A stretch of DNA of 64,000 nucleotides from Marinactinospora thermotolerans DSM 45154 (GTDB taxonomy: Bacteria; Actinomycetota; Actinomycetes; Streptosporangiales; Streptosporangiaceae). The stretch spans positions 372,001-436,000 of the forward strand of contig NZ_FUWS01000003.1 in NCBI RefSeq assembly GCF_900167435.1. The letters run 5' to 3'. Numbering within the stretch: the first letter of the stretch is position 1; each line of letters starts with the position of its first letter. This document shows, in pieces, positions 44,306 through 53,241 of this stretch. Made by a program: the position numbers and the translations under genes. The notes under the pieces were generated by a model. It ran no database searches. It saw only the letters and a program-made list of their open reading frames with translations, and had not been told where the DNA came from.

Positions 44306-44500
44306 ATGGACAAGCCGCGTGAGCAGGACTCGTTCTCGCTGCTGTACAGGATGGGATTCCATATCAACTACGCGTTCCTGCACGTCATGGGCCCGGCGGC
44401 CCTGACCCCCGAAGCAGATCCGCGGCTCCGGGCGAAGAGGGAGTACGAGCGTCGGCGCGAACTCCACCGGGCGTGGAAGGCGCACCGGCGGTCCCGGTAG
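44306..44500 (+). CDS. Small uncharacterised basic protein
   Basis: 64 aa from ATG 44306, with GAGGTGG upstream. After DKPREQDSFSLLYRMGFHINYAFLHVMGP it ends in a charged, Arg-rich helix (DPRLRAKREYERRRELHRAW). The sequence has normal actinomycete codon bias and a balanced amino-acid composition, unlike the shadow frames around it. It is the only plausible intact gene between two mobile-element remnants. Function unknown. Confidence 0.55.
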   Translation: MDKPREQDSFSLLYRMGFHINYAFLHVMGPAALTPEADPRLRAKREYERRRELHRAWKAHRRSR

Positions 44501-44960
44501 CGCGAGCGCGCACGAGGCGTTCGCTGACGCCGGGCCCGGTGCGGACAGCAGGGGGGCGGACATCCGGTCCGCCTCCGGCTTGGGATCGGACCGGTGTCCT
44601 CGGCCGGCTCGTCGCATCGACACCCGGGCCGTGCGCCGGCGTCCCCGTCACCTCAGGCCGTGGTCTGGCCGGAGGCGTACGCGGCGCCGTTGCCCGGCCG
44701 CGGCCCACGACCAGCGCGTCGGGCCGAAAACCCTGGTCACCGCGGTGACGACGGCCAGGGGGCCGGTCCGCGGGCGGTCGTGGTGGATGTCCTCGTGAGC
44801 GTGACCCCGCGGCCACGGCAGGGTGTCGCCGTAGTCCAGGAGGCGGCCACGGACCAGGCCGCCGTCGACCTCGACATGGGTCTCGGCGCGCAGGTCCAGG
44901 CCAGGGGCCGAGACCGGCAGGAGCCGTTGACCGAGTGGCCCGTGTTCTCCCTGGTCCCGA
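44501..44960. other. No intact gene; possible further debris
   Basis: About 460 bp. On the minus strand the piece LLPVSAPGLDLRAETHVEVD, followed by GRLLDYGDTLPWPRGHAHED (about 44805-44945), has a natural composition but belongs to no family I recognise, and frames on both sides are broken. Confidence 0.35.
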
Positions 44961-45440
44961 TCACGGTGCGTGGTCGTTGGAGGTGTAGCGGTTCCAGGCC
45001 CCTCCGGCCTGGGTGACGACCCGGGTGGTGGCCCCGTGGTCGAACCCCAGCGTCCCGACGACGAGCGGTGCGGGGCGCGCACCGCTGTCGCGGATCGGTT
45101 CGGCGAGGCCGTGCGGGTGCGTGGGACGCTCGGCCCCGCGGCCGGGGAACAACCAGGTCGCGTCCTGGCTGGTGGTGTTCATGTCGGTCCGCTGATCCCG
45201 GGCCTAGATCGGCAGGTCGGCGGGGGTACGGGGACCAGTGCCGGCGGGCCGCCGGGACGGACGAGCGCCTGGCCGTTGGTGTCCTGGGGGATGTCGCCGG
45301 TGGTCAGCGGGGCGATGTGGCTCGCGGGTCGGGTGGAGAGCGGCATCAGGCGGACCGCCGCCCGGAGGCGTAGCGGTCCCGCGCTCTGGTCCAGGACCCG
45401 GTGAAGGAGTTCGGGGCACCGGTGCCAGCTGAACCGTGGC
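44961..45440 (-). pseudogene. C-terminal remnant of a tyrosine recombinase/integrase-like protein
   Basis: The minus strand reads FSWHRCPELLHRVLDQSAG, AAVRLMPLSTRPASHIAPLT and QALVRPGGPPALVPVPP, then shifts frame to MNTTSQDATWLFPGRG, LVVGTLGFDHGATTRVVTQA and GGAWNRYTSNDHAP. This follows the C-terminal region of a large family of actinobacterial phage-integrase-like proteins (RLxxLYGxPxxxIxxLTxxD ... WLFPGRxAGxP ... GGTWxRYAPGDH). The catalytic N-terminal part is gone. Confidence 0.6.
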
Positions 45441-45642
45441 CCTGCGGTGATGGCCGGGCGGGGGAACCGTCCGTTCACGGCCGGTGGCCGCGTCCCCAGG
45501 TGTTGCCGGCGGGTTTCAACGCCGTCGAACGACCAGGGGAGGCAACGGGGGGTTCGGCAGGGCGCGGGGACGGGCCGGCCCGTCCCCGCGCCCGGGGTGT
45601 ACGTCCGTTCGGAGATTTCGGATCTCTGGTCGCCGATGAGCG

Positions 45643-46446
45643 CTAGATGACCTGCTCCGTCGGGAGGATGGTGATCTCGGTGAGGTTGACGTGCTTGGGC
45701 ACCGCGCTCATGAAGGCGACCGTCTCGGCGACGTCCTCGGACGACAGGACGTCGATCCGTTCGATGAGATCGGCCATGAGCTTGCTCGCGGCCGGGTCGG
45801 TGACGTGGTCGGGCAGTTCGGTGTCGACCATGCCCGGCTCGACCACTCCCACGCGGATCCCCTTGCGGCCCAATTCGGTGCGGAGCAGCCGGGTCAGCTG
45901 GGCGACGTAGGCCTTGGTCGCCGAGTAGACCTGGAAGCCCTCCAGGATCCGCACGGCGGCGATCGACGACGTCATGATGAGGTCGGCGCTTCGGCCCTCG
46001 GCCGCGGCCGCCTCCAGGGAGGGGACGAACGCCTGAATGGTGTTCATGACGCCCTTGACGTTGAGGTCGATCTGGGCGTCCCAGTCGGCCGTCGCCAGGT
46101 CGGTGATGGGAGAGATCAGCTGCACACCGGCGTTGGCGAAGACGAGGTCGGCCCGGCCCAGTTCCTCGGTGACCCGGTCGGCCGCCGCGAGGACGGCAGC
46201 GCGGTCGGTGACGTCGGTCGGCAGCGCCAGGGCGGTTCCCCCGTCGGCGCGGACGCGGTCCTCGACCTCGTCGAGCCGGTCGCCGCGACGGGCCATCAAC
46301 GCCACCTTCGCGCCGAGTCCGGCCAGGCGCAGGGCGGTCGCTTCGCCGATGCCGCTGGAGGCACCGGTCACCACGGCGACACGTCCAGCGAGCGGGGTGC
46401 CGGAGATGGTTCGGGCGGAGTGCTGGGTGTCGTGTGTCGTGTCCAT
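45643..46446 (-). CDS. Short-chain dehydrogenase/reductase
   Basis: 267 aa from ATG 46446. Classical SDR: VAVVTGASSGIGEATAL (cofactor), VFANAGVQ (NAG motif), catalytic Ser in LIMTSSIAAV and YSATK (Tyr and Lys). The residue pattern RRGDRLDE after beta 2 suggests NADPH preference. It is divergent from an XRE-type regulator 97 bp away, which probably controls it; this SDR/XRE arrangement is common in actinomycetes. Substrate unknown. Confidence 0.94.
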   Translation of the reverse strand: MDTTHDTQHSARTISGTPLAGRVAVVTGASSGIGEATALRLAGLGAKVALMARRGDRLDEVEDRVRADGGTALALPTDVTDRAAVLAAADRVTEELGRADLVFANAGVQLISPITDLATADWDAQIDLNVKGVMNTIQAFVPSLEAAAAEGRSADLIMTSSIAAVRILEGFQVYSATKAYVAQLTRLLRTELGRKGIRVGVVEPGMVDTELPDHVTDPAASKLMADLIERIDVLSSEDVAETVAFMSAVPKHVNLTEITILPTEQVI

Positions 46447-46543
46447 GTCGACCAGTGTGCGACCGGTTCCGCCGATCCGGGGGGTAGCGATACGGCCCCC
46501 CACCGGTCGGCGGCCACGCCGTGTCCGTCGGTAGGCTCACGGC

Positions 46544-47329
46544 ATGTCACGCAGCGAGTTGGGCGAGTTCCTCATGACCCGCCGCGCCAGGGTGACGCCC
46601 GAGGAGGTCGGCATGCCCGCGGCGGGGGAGCGCCGGGTGCCCGGCCTGCGCCGCGACGAGGTCGCCGCGATCGCCGGGGTGAGCGTCGACTACTACCGAC
46701 GACTGGAGCAGGGCAAGGAGACCCGCCCCTCGGAGGTGGTCCTCGCCGGCCTCTCCCGGGCGCTGCGGCTGACCGAGGCCGAGGACCGGCACCTGTACGC
46801 GCTGGCCGGCGCGGCACGCCGGCTCGACGAGGAGGCGACGGTCCGGCCGGTGCCGGCCGAGCTGTTGAACCTGATGGACTCCTGGAGCGACTCCGGCGCG
46901 ATCGTGCTGGATCCGGTGCTCGACGTCCTGGCGATGAACGCCGCGGCGCGGGAGCTGTTCGCCGGGTTCGAGGAGACCGCGAACCTGCTGGAGATGGTCC
47001 TGCTGGATCCCCAGGGCCGCCGGTTCTTCGTCGAGTGGCAGGCCTCCGCCGAGGCCACCGTGGCCAACCTGCGGGCCAGCGCCGACTTCGCGGTCGCCCC
47101 GGCCCGGCTCCGGGAACTGCTCGACCGGCTCAACGCCGAGAGCCCGGAGTTCCCCGACCTGTGGGCGCGCCACGACGTGTGGCCCAAGACCCATGAGACG
47201 AAGGTGCTGCGCCACCCCGCCCGGGGCCTGCTGCGCATCGAGTTCCACGCGTTCGACGTCGCCAGCGTGCCCGGCTACCAGCTCCTGGTCTACCAGGAGA
47301 AGGGGGAGGCGACCGATGGTGGCGGCTGA
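46544..47329 (+). CDS. XRE-family regulator with MmyB-like ligand-binding domain
   Basis: 261 aa from ATG 46544. The HTH is VPGLRRDEVAAIAGVSVDYYRRLEQGK (about residues 26-52), preceded by FLMTRRARVTPEEVG. The rest is the MmyB ligand-binding domain (LLNLMDSW, VLDVLAMNAAARELFAGF, ARHDVWPKTHETKVLRHP). It probably regulates the divergent SDR gene. No DNA recognition motif was identified in the intergenic region. Confidence 0.92.
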   Translation: MSRSELGEFLMTRRARVTPEEVGMPAAGERRVPGLRRDEVAAIAGVSVDYYRRLEQGKETRPSEVVLAGLSRALRLTEAEDRHLYALAGAARRLDEEATVRPVPAELLNLMDSWSDSGAIVLDPVLDVLAMNAAARELFAGFEETANLLEMVLLDPQGRRFFVEWQASAEATVANLRASADFAVAPARLRELLDRLNAESPEFPDLWARHDVWPKTHETKVLRHPARGLLRIEFHAFDVASVPGYQLLVYQEKGEATDGGG

Positions 47330-47893
47330 CCGCGGTGCGGTCGGTGTTCTTCGCCGCCTCGGGCCGGAAGGCTCCGCGGGCGTCGGCCGCTCGGACAGGT
47401 CCGCCCGCGGCGGCATCCGGTTCACGCGACCACGCCCCTCCCGGTAGCGGGAAGGGCGCTCTTCATGCCTGAATTGTCGAGGTTTCCGGTCTCCTGTAGG
47501 TGATCCCGCGACGGGCGGGAAGCCCCACTGTGGTTTCGGCTCCAGGCTGGAGGGAATCCCCACCCCCGGGAGAGCTCCAACCCGTCGCGGGGGACACGGA
47601 CGTCGGCGTGGTCGACGTAGGGATCGGCCGCGGTGGGCGTGCCGGGCTGGGAATAGCCGGTGCCGTTTCCGGTGGTCCGCAGGGGCGCGCCGGCGTTGCC
47701 CGCCCGCGCGCCCCGGAACCGGGCGTCGGGGCCATAGGCGCTGGCGTCGCACAACGGACGGGTCTCCGTCCAGGACCGTGGGTGACGGGCCGGCCCCGCC
47801 GCCCCACGCCCCGGGCGAGGCCGTCTCCTCTCCGGCCGGAACCATGACCGCCCAGGCCCGGCCGCCCCGCCCTCCCCGCGAAGGAGCAGGAGC
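47330..47893. other. No confident gene
   Basis: 564 bp. The minus-strand frame around 47560-47770 (CDASAYGPDARFRG, GNGTGYSQPGTPTAADPYVD) has coding-like GC3 and may be a fragment of a lost gene, but I cannot assign it. A good ribosome site (AAGGAG, 47880-47885) at the end belongs to the next gene. Confidence 0.35.
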
Positions 47894-48925
47894 ATGACCG
47901 AACCGCCATCGGACCGCTACGGTCTCGCCCACCTGTCCCCGGTCGAACGAACGCTCGTGGTGACGTTGATCGGCCGGGCGCGGGACGAGCGCCGGTCCGT
48001 GCCGTTCCTCGGTGACCCGGTGCCCGCCGCGCTGCTGGAGCGCCTGGACGTCGACCCCGGCCGTGTCGGGGTCGGTGGCACGGTGGCCCTCGCCACGGCC
48101 CTGCGCAGCGTCATGCTCGACCGCGCCGTGCGATCCTTCCTGGCGACCCACCGCGACGCGGTGGTGGTCGAACTCGGAGCCGGGCTGGAGACCCGCCGCC
48201 ACCGGATCCGGCCGGGTTCCGAAGTGGACTGGTACGACGTCGAGTTGCCCGCGGCCGCGGAGTTACGCCGTGCCCTGCTGCCCCCTGAGCCCCTGTCGCC
48301 CGAAGGCGCCCGCGCGCACCTGGTGGCGGCCGACGTCACCGCCGCCGGCTGGCTCGCCGGCCTGCCCCGGAACCGTCCCACGATCGTGGTGGCCGACGGG
48401 CTCGTCGGTCTCCTTCCCCCTGACGGGGCGCGGGCGATGCTCACCGCGCTCGCCGGGCACTTCCACGACGGTGAACTGGTCTTCAACGCCTATCCGCGCC
48501 TGGTGGCCCGCACCGTCGGGGCCCAGCCCATGATGCGGCGCCTGGGAATTCCCCGCGGCTACCGGGGCTTCGGGTTCGACCAGCCGCGCGCCGTCGAGGC
48601 GCTGGCCCCCGGCCTCGTCTTCGTCGACGAGCGCTTCGGCGTCCAGGAGCGGGTGGGGGCGCTGTCGCCGCCGCTGCGGATCACGGCCGCCCTGTTCGCC
48701 CGATGGCCGGCCCAGGCCCGCAGAGGGGTGTGGGTGGTGCGCTACCGCTTCGCCGGCCCCCACCGCGAACGGCCGGGAGCCGAGGGACGGCCGGGCTGGC
48801 CGCGGAACGGGGCGCCCAGGGGGCCGTGCCCAGGGCCGGCTCGGTGGCGCGCGCGGGGCAGGGCGGGGCGGGGCCGCTGCCTGCTCCGGCCGCCCGCCAC
48901 ACGCCCGGCCGGGGCCGGGCGGTGA
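47894..48925 (+). CDS. LCM/PPM1-family O-methyltransferase with an abnormal C-terminal tail
   Basis: 343 aa; AAGGAG nine bases before ATG 47894. It shows the leucine-carboxyl-methyltransferase pattern: VVVELGAGLETRRHRI (SAM), VDWYDVELPAAAELRRALLP, VVADGLVGLLPPDGARAMLTAL, and ends its family domain at RGVWVVRYRFAG (about residue 288). The remaining 55 residues are Arg, Pro and Gly only (PGPARWRARGRAGRGRCLLR) and look like read-through into non-coding sequence after loss of the original stop. Such enzymes methylate carboxyl or hydroxyl groups of small molecules. Substrate unknown. Confidence 0.82.
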   Translation: MTEPPSDRYGLAHLSPVERTLVVTLIGRARDERRSVPFLGDPVPAALLERLDVDPGRVGVGGTVALATALRSVMLDRAVRSFLATHRDAVVVELGAGLETRRHRIRPGSEVDWYDVELPAAAELRRALLPPEPLSPEGARAHLVAADVTAAGWLAGLPRNRPTIVVADGLVGLLPPDGARAMLTALAGHFHDGELVFNAYPRLVARTVGAQPMMRRLGIPRGYRGFGFDQPRAVEALAPGLVFVDERFGVQERVGALSPPLRITAALFARWPAQARRGVWVVRYRFAGPHRERPGAEGRPGWPRNGAPRGPCPGPARWRARGRAGRGRCLLRPPATRPAGAGR

Positions 48926-49277
48926 CGCGAAGGGACGGTCGCCGGCCCGAGACCGGGGAGGCGGCGGCGCCATCGTCGCCGTTCCACCCCTCTGCGACAC
49001 CGATGCGGCGGCGCCTTCCCTTCGACGCCGTGGGGCGGTGCCCGACGACGGCGCTCCCGGGCCGGACGCGCCGCTTGTCCACCGACCGGCGCGTCCCCGC
49101 GCGGGGGACGGCGCTCTCGGACCGAGCACGCATGCCCGGTGGGCGTGCGGGTAGCGGCGACTCGCCCCACCTCGACGGGCGCGGGGAGACCGTTTTAGGA
49201 CCGCCCCGATGGCACTCGGCAGGTGCCGCCCGGCGGGACGGGGCGCCGACCTCCCGACCACACGGAACGAGGAACAG
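48926..49277. other. Gene-free stretch
   Basis: About 350 bp between the methyltransferase and the luciferase-like gene. No gene or clear control element was recognised; the stop of the upstream gene may be artificially late. Confidence 0.35.
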
Positions 49278-50258
49278 ATGCAGATCGGATACAAGCTCGC
49301 CGCCGAGGCGTTCGGCCCCGACGAACTCGTCCGCCAGGCCGTCCTGGCCGAGCAGGCCGGGTTCGACTTCGTGGAGATCAGCGACCACTACCATCCCTGG
49401 CTCGACGTGCAGGGCCACTCCCCGTTCGCCTGGACCGTGCTCGGCGCGATCGCCGCCCGCACCGAGCGGATCGGCCTGGCCACCGGTGTGACCTGCCCGA
49501 CCGTGCGCTACCACCCGGCGATCATCGCCCAGGCGGCGGCCACCACGGCCCTGATCTCCGGCGGGCGGTTCGTCCTGGGCGTGGGGTCGGGGGAACGCCT
49601 CAACGAGCACGTCGTCGGCCAGGAGTTCCCCGATTCGGTCCGGGTGCGCCACGCGATGCTGCGCGAGGCGCTGGAGATCATCCGGCTGCTGTGGCGCGGC
49701 GGATACCGCTCCTATGAGGGGGAGTACCTGCGGCTGGAGGACGCCCGCGTCTTCGACCTGCCCGAGGAGCCGCCGTTGATCGCCGTGGCCGCCAGCGGCG
49801 AGGTCTCGGCGCGCATCGCCGCCGAGCTCGGCGACGGCCTGTTCGCCACCGAGCCCAAGGGCGAGATCGTCGAGCACTACCGCGCCGCGGGCGGCGACGG
49901 CCCCGGCTACGCCGAGGTGCCCATGGCGTGGGCCCCCGACGAGCACACCGCCGCGCAGGCCGTCCTGGAGACGAGCCGCTGGGCGCTGACCGGGTGGAAG
50001 GTCATGAGCGAGCTGCCCAACCCCGTCAACTTCGACGCGGCCACCTCCACCGTCCGGGAGGAGGACGTGCTCGCCCAGTTCGCCTGCGGTCCCGACCCGG
50101 AGCGCTACGTCGAGTCGGCCCAGGCCTACGTCGACGCCGGCTTCGACCGGCTGGTGATGCAGAACGCCGGCCCCGATCCCGACGGCTTCATCGACTTCTA
50201 CCGCAAGGAGCTGGACGGCCGCATCCGCGGGCTGACCCCGCGCGCCTCGGGGTCCTGA
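49278..50258 (+). CDS. F420-dependent luciferase-like oxidoreductase (LLM class, FGD-like)
   Basis: 326 aa from ATG 49278 with GAGGAAC upstream. It follows the F420-dependent glucose-6-phosphate dehydrogenase-like subgroup: IGYKLAAEAFGPDELVRQA, FVEISDHYHPW, GLATGVTCPTVRYHPAIIAQA, FVLGVGSGERLNEHVVGQ and a C-terminal YVDAGFDRLVMQNAGPD. A TIM-barrel enzyme using cofactor F420. Sugar-phosphate specificity is not certain. Confidence 0.9.
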   Translation: MQIGYKLAAEAFGPDELVRQAVLAEQAGFDFVEISDHYHPWLDVQGHSPFAWTVLGAIAARTERIGLATGVTCPTVRYHPAIIAQAAATTALISGGRFVLGVGSGERLNEHVVGQEFPDSVRVRHAMLREALEIIRLLWRGGYRSYEGEYLRLEDARVFDLPEEPPLIAVAASGEVSARIAAELGDGLFATEPKGEIVEHYRAAGGDGPGYAEVPMAWAPDEHTAAQAVLETSRWALTGWKVMSELPNPVNFDAATSTVREEDVLAQFACGPDPERYVESAQAYVDAGFDRLVMQNAGPDPDGFIDFYRKELDGRIRGLTPRASGS

Positions 50259-50378
50259 AATCCGGTCCGGAATCGGTGAAGCCCGGCGGGGAACCCGCGG
50301 ACCGGGCGATACTCGGGAAGCCGGGGACGGCGACGGCTGGGCCTCGATGGGGCGAGGCCTCACCGCGCGTGCGTACCG

Positions 50379-50610
50379 GCGGGCTGTGCCCCGCGCGCGG
50401 ATTGTCGTGGCATCCGGCCCCCGGCACCGACCCCGGCGAGGACGTCTGGACCCACTACGGCTTCACCGGGACCGCGACGTGGGTGTCGCCCCGGGTCGGC
50501 AGGTGGGCGCTGCTGCTCACCGACCGGATCCGCTACTCCCGCGACCCGGTGCCGATCTCCCGGCTGCGTGACGCCTTCCGCGGGCTCGTCTTCGGCCGGG
50601 CGGGCGAGGG
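50379..50610 (+). pseudogene. C-terminal fragment of a class C beta-lactamase-like serine hydrolase
   Basis: In one frame the sequence reads GLSWHPAPGTDPGEDVWTHY, GFTGTATWVSPRVGRWALLL and TDRIRYSRDPVPISRLRDAF, the conserved end of this hydrolase family (HxGFTGTxxWxxP...LLTNRxxxxR). The SxxK and YxN parts are absent upstream, so only about 70 residues are left. It directly precedes the ferritin-VIT1 gene. Confidence 0.65.
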
Positions 50611-50663
50611 GCAGGGGCGTCCCCGCGGGCACGGCCGGAGCTTCGGAGGCGAGGAGGGCACCA

Positions 50664-51755
50664 ATGGCGCGGCAGGAGGAACCGGAAGGCGGCCCCGCCC
50701 CTTCCTCCTCGACCCTGCGGCGGTGGCGTCGCCGGCTCGCCGACGAGCGGGAGGCGGCCCGGACCTACCGCGCGCTGGCGGCCCGCCGCACCGGCGAGGA
50801 GCGCGAGATCCTGCTCGGCCTGGCCGCCGCGGAGGAACGCCACGTCGCGCACTGGGAGGACCTGCTCGGCGACCGGGTCGGGCCGCCGCGCCGGGGCGGG
50901 CCCCGGAGCCGGCTGCTCAACCTCTGCGCCCGCCGCTTCGGCTGGGTGTTCGTGCTGGCGCTCCTCCAGCGGGCCGAGGACCGGTCCCTCTACGAGGGCG
51001 ACGCCGACGCCTCACCCGCGATGGCCGCCGACGAGCGCGTGCACGCCGAGGTGGTGCGCGGGCTCGCCGCGCGCGGGCGGGCCCGGATGTCGGGGACACT
51101 GCGCGCCGCCGTCTTCGGCGCCAACGACGGGCTGGTGAGCAACGCGGCCCTGGTCCTCGGGGTGATCGGCGGTGGAGCCGGCTCCCAGACGGTGCTGCTG
51201 ACCGGATTGTCGGGGCTGCTGGCCGGCGCGCTGTCGATGGCGGCCGGGGAGTTCGTGTCGGTCAGCTCGCAGCGGGAACTGCTGGCGGCCTCCGCCCCCG
51301 GCGGGGACGCCACGGCGCCGCCGCCCGCGCTCGACGTCGACGTCAACGAGCTCGCCCTGGTCTACCGGGCCCGGGGGATGGCGGCGGAGGAGGCGCGCCG
51401 GCGCGCCGACGCGGTGCTGCGCCACGGCATGCCCGCGCCCGGCGCGCTGGGCGCGGGCGGTGGAGGCGACGAGGTGGTGGGCAGCGGGATCGGCGCGGCG
51501 GTGTCGAGCTTCGCCTTCTTCGCGACGGGGGCGGCGATCCCGGTGCTGCCGTTCCTGGCCGGTGGGGAGGGGACCGCCGCGCTCGTCGTGGCCGGTGTCC
51601 TCACCGGGATCGGCCTGCTGCTCACCGGCGCGGTCGTGGGGCTGCTGTCCGGCGCGTCCCCGTTGCGCAGGGCGCTACGCCAATTCGCGATCGGCGCCGC
51701 CGCCGCTGCGGCGACCTACCTGCTCGGCCTCGCCTTCGGCACGGCGGTCGGCTAG
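50664..51755 (+). CDS. Membrane ferritin/VIT1 fusion (MbfA-like iron or manganese exporter)
   Basis: 363 aa; ATG 50664 after GAGGAGGG. An N-terminal ferritin-like domain carries di-iron ligands (EAARTYRALAARRTGEEREI, then AAAEERHVAHWEDLLG with ExxH; later DERVHAEVV). A VIT1/CCC1 membrane domain follows (AAVFGANDGLVSNAALVLGV, LAGALSMAAGEFVSVSSQ, three more TM helices). Proteins with this fusion (MbfA) export iron or manganese and protect against peroxide. It might balance the metal-uptake systems elsewhere in the window. Alternative start at 50568 is unlikely. Confidence 0.92.
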   Translation: MARQEEPEGGPAPSSSTLRRWRRRLADEREAARTYRALAARRTGEEREILLGLAAAEERHVAHWEDLLGDRVGPPRRGGPRSRLLNLCARRFGWVFVLALLQRAEDRSLYEGDADASPAMAADERVHAEVVRGLAARGRARMSGTLRAAVFGANDGLVSNAALVLGVIGGGAGSQTVLLTGLSGLLAGALSMAAGEFVSVSSQRELLAASAPGGDATAPPPALDVDVNELALVYRARGMAAEEARRRADAVLRHGMPAPGALGAGGGGDEVVGSGIGAAVSSFAFFATGAAIPVLPFLAGGEGTAALVVAGVLTGIGLLLTGAVVGLLSGASPLRRALRQFAIGAAAAAATYLLGLAFGTAVG

Positions 51756-51908
51756 GCCGTGTCCCATGATCGATCGTGTGGTGGGGCGAGGAGAGACAAC
51801 GGACGCGCCGTGGCGACCCGGTTCGCCAAGCCGGCGGCCCGCTACCCGGCCGGGGTGGTCATCGTGGCACTGATCCTCCGGCTCAGGGCCGACAGCTGAT
51901 CATCGTGT

Positions 51909-52337
51909 TCAGTCCGAGTTGAACCACACCAGCACGCCTGGACCGTCCGGCGTGACCACCGGCACCCACGCCTCATCGATCTCACGGATCCGGCTCCCGT
52001 CCAGCCGCAGAGCGTGCGGCTCCTCGGTGGTTCCGTCGGATGCCCAGTAGCGGACGGCTCCGATGATCTCCCGGAGCCTGTCCCGCTCGTCATCCGGCCA
52101 CCCGTGGTTCCGGGTGCCGGCACCACGGAAGTGCTTCTCGAACAGCTCGCGCAACGCGTCCAGCTCATCAGGGCCGAACAACGGCACTAAAAAGCCCTCG
52201 ACCCGCCCCTGCCGGCAAGCCGTTCCGCCGTACTGCTGCTGATAGCAGACCCCGGTCTCCGCCTCGACCACCACATACAGCCAGCCGCCGGCACTCATGC
52301 CGTCAGGATCGAGGAAGACGAAGTGTCGAGAGGCCAT
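51909..52337 (-). CDS. DUF6210-like hypothetical protein
   Basis: 142 aa from ATG 52337. VFLDPDGMSAGGWLYVVVEA, GVCYQQQYGGTACRQGRVEG and a C-terminal PVVTPDGPGVLVWFNSD resemble the small actinobacterial family DUF6210. No catalytic motif or membrane segment. Function unknown; no operon partners. Confidence 0.75.
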   Translation of the reverse strand: MASRHFVFLDPDGMSAGGWLYVVVEAETGVCYQQQYGGTACRQGRVEGFLVPLFGPDELDALRELFEKHFRGAGTRNHGWPDDERDRLREIIGAVRYWASDGTTEEPHALRLDGSRIREIDEAWVPVVTPDGPGVLVWFNSD

Positions 52338-52583
52338 GGCGTCAGTCTTCCGGGCCGCCCACCACAAGCTCAACGACATTTGGCCCTGCGAGATCGATCA
52401 TGAGACACGGCCTACGCCGCGTGGCCGGCGGCCACGCCCGGTCGCCCGGACGAGGGCGGCCCTGAAATCGCTTCACTCGCGCTCGCCTCGTCCACTACGA
52501 TCGCCGGGTTGTTCTCCCGCCGGGGCCAAGAGGTCCGCCCCTGGTCCACCCGGCGGTTCCCGGAGTGAGAGTGGGGTTCGTTC

Positions 52584-52961
52584 ATGGCGTGTCGTATCAG
52601 TGAGCTCGTGCTCGGCTGCCGCGACCCCGAGGCGCTGGCACGCTTCTGGTGCGAGGTCCTGGACTACGTCGTACTGGACCGCGAGGAGGGCGCGGTGGAG
52701 ATCGGGCCGCGCGAGGGGTTCGGCGGCCCACAGCCGACGATCATCCTCAGCCGCAGGGACGAACCGGAGAAGGGGAAGTCCCGACTGCACATCGACGTCA
52801 ACGCCACCGACCGCGATCAAGACGCCGAACTCGAACGTCTTCTCGCGCTCGGTGCCCGCCCGGCCGACATCGGCCAGACGGGGGAGGAGCCGTGGCACGT
52901 CCTGGCCGACCCCGAAGGCAACGAGTTCTGCCTGCTCAAGGCCCGCCTCGACCCGCTGTGA
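52584..52961 (+). CDS. VOC-superfamily (glyoxalase-like) protein
   Basis: 125 aa from ATG 52584. Two beta-alpha-beta-beta-beta units: SELVLGCRDPEALARFWCEV, then LHIDVNATDRDQDAELERLL and WHVLADPEGNEFCLL, the last being the hallmark of small glyoxalase/dioxygenase-like proteins. His/Glu metal ligands are only partly conserved. Actinomycetes carry many such proteins of unknown substrate. Confidence 0.88.
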   Translation: MACRISELVLGCRDPEALARFWCEVLDYVVLDREEGAVEIGPREGFGGPQPTIILSRRDEPEKGKSRLHIDVNATDRDQDAELERLLALGARPADIGQTGEEPWHVLADPEGNEFCLLKARLDPL

Positions 52962-53241
52962 CGTTCGCGGGTCACGCCCGGTCGCGGGTGCCGCGATCGC
53001 GATGTGAGCGCGGTCTCCGGTGGCGGGTCCGTCCACGACGGCCCCGCACACCGGGGACCGCGTGGCCGCCCTGACGGGGCGGCGCGCCCCGACCAGCGGG
53101 CGCGGCCGGAACCCGGTCGCCCGTACCCGCGCGATCGGGGCGGCGGCCGGCGCGCCCAGGCGGGGCGGCGCGGACCGCCAGGCCCCGGGTGGGCGGTGCG
53201 GGCGCCGGTGGGGCGACGGGCCGGACCGGCGGAGCGGGAGG

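Noticed and set aside
47422-47895. TnpB-like (IS605) C-terminus on the minus strand
   Set aside because: Some resemblance in Gly/Asn-rich composition only; no RuvC or zinc-finger motif, so left unassigned.
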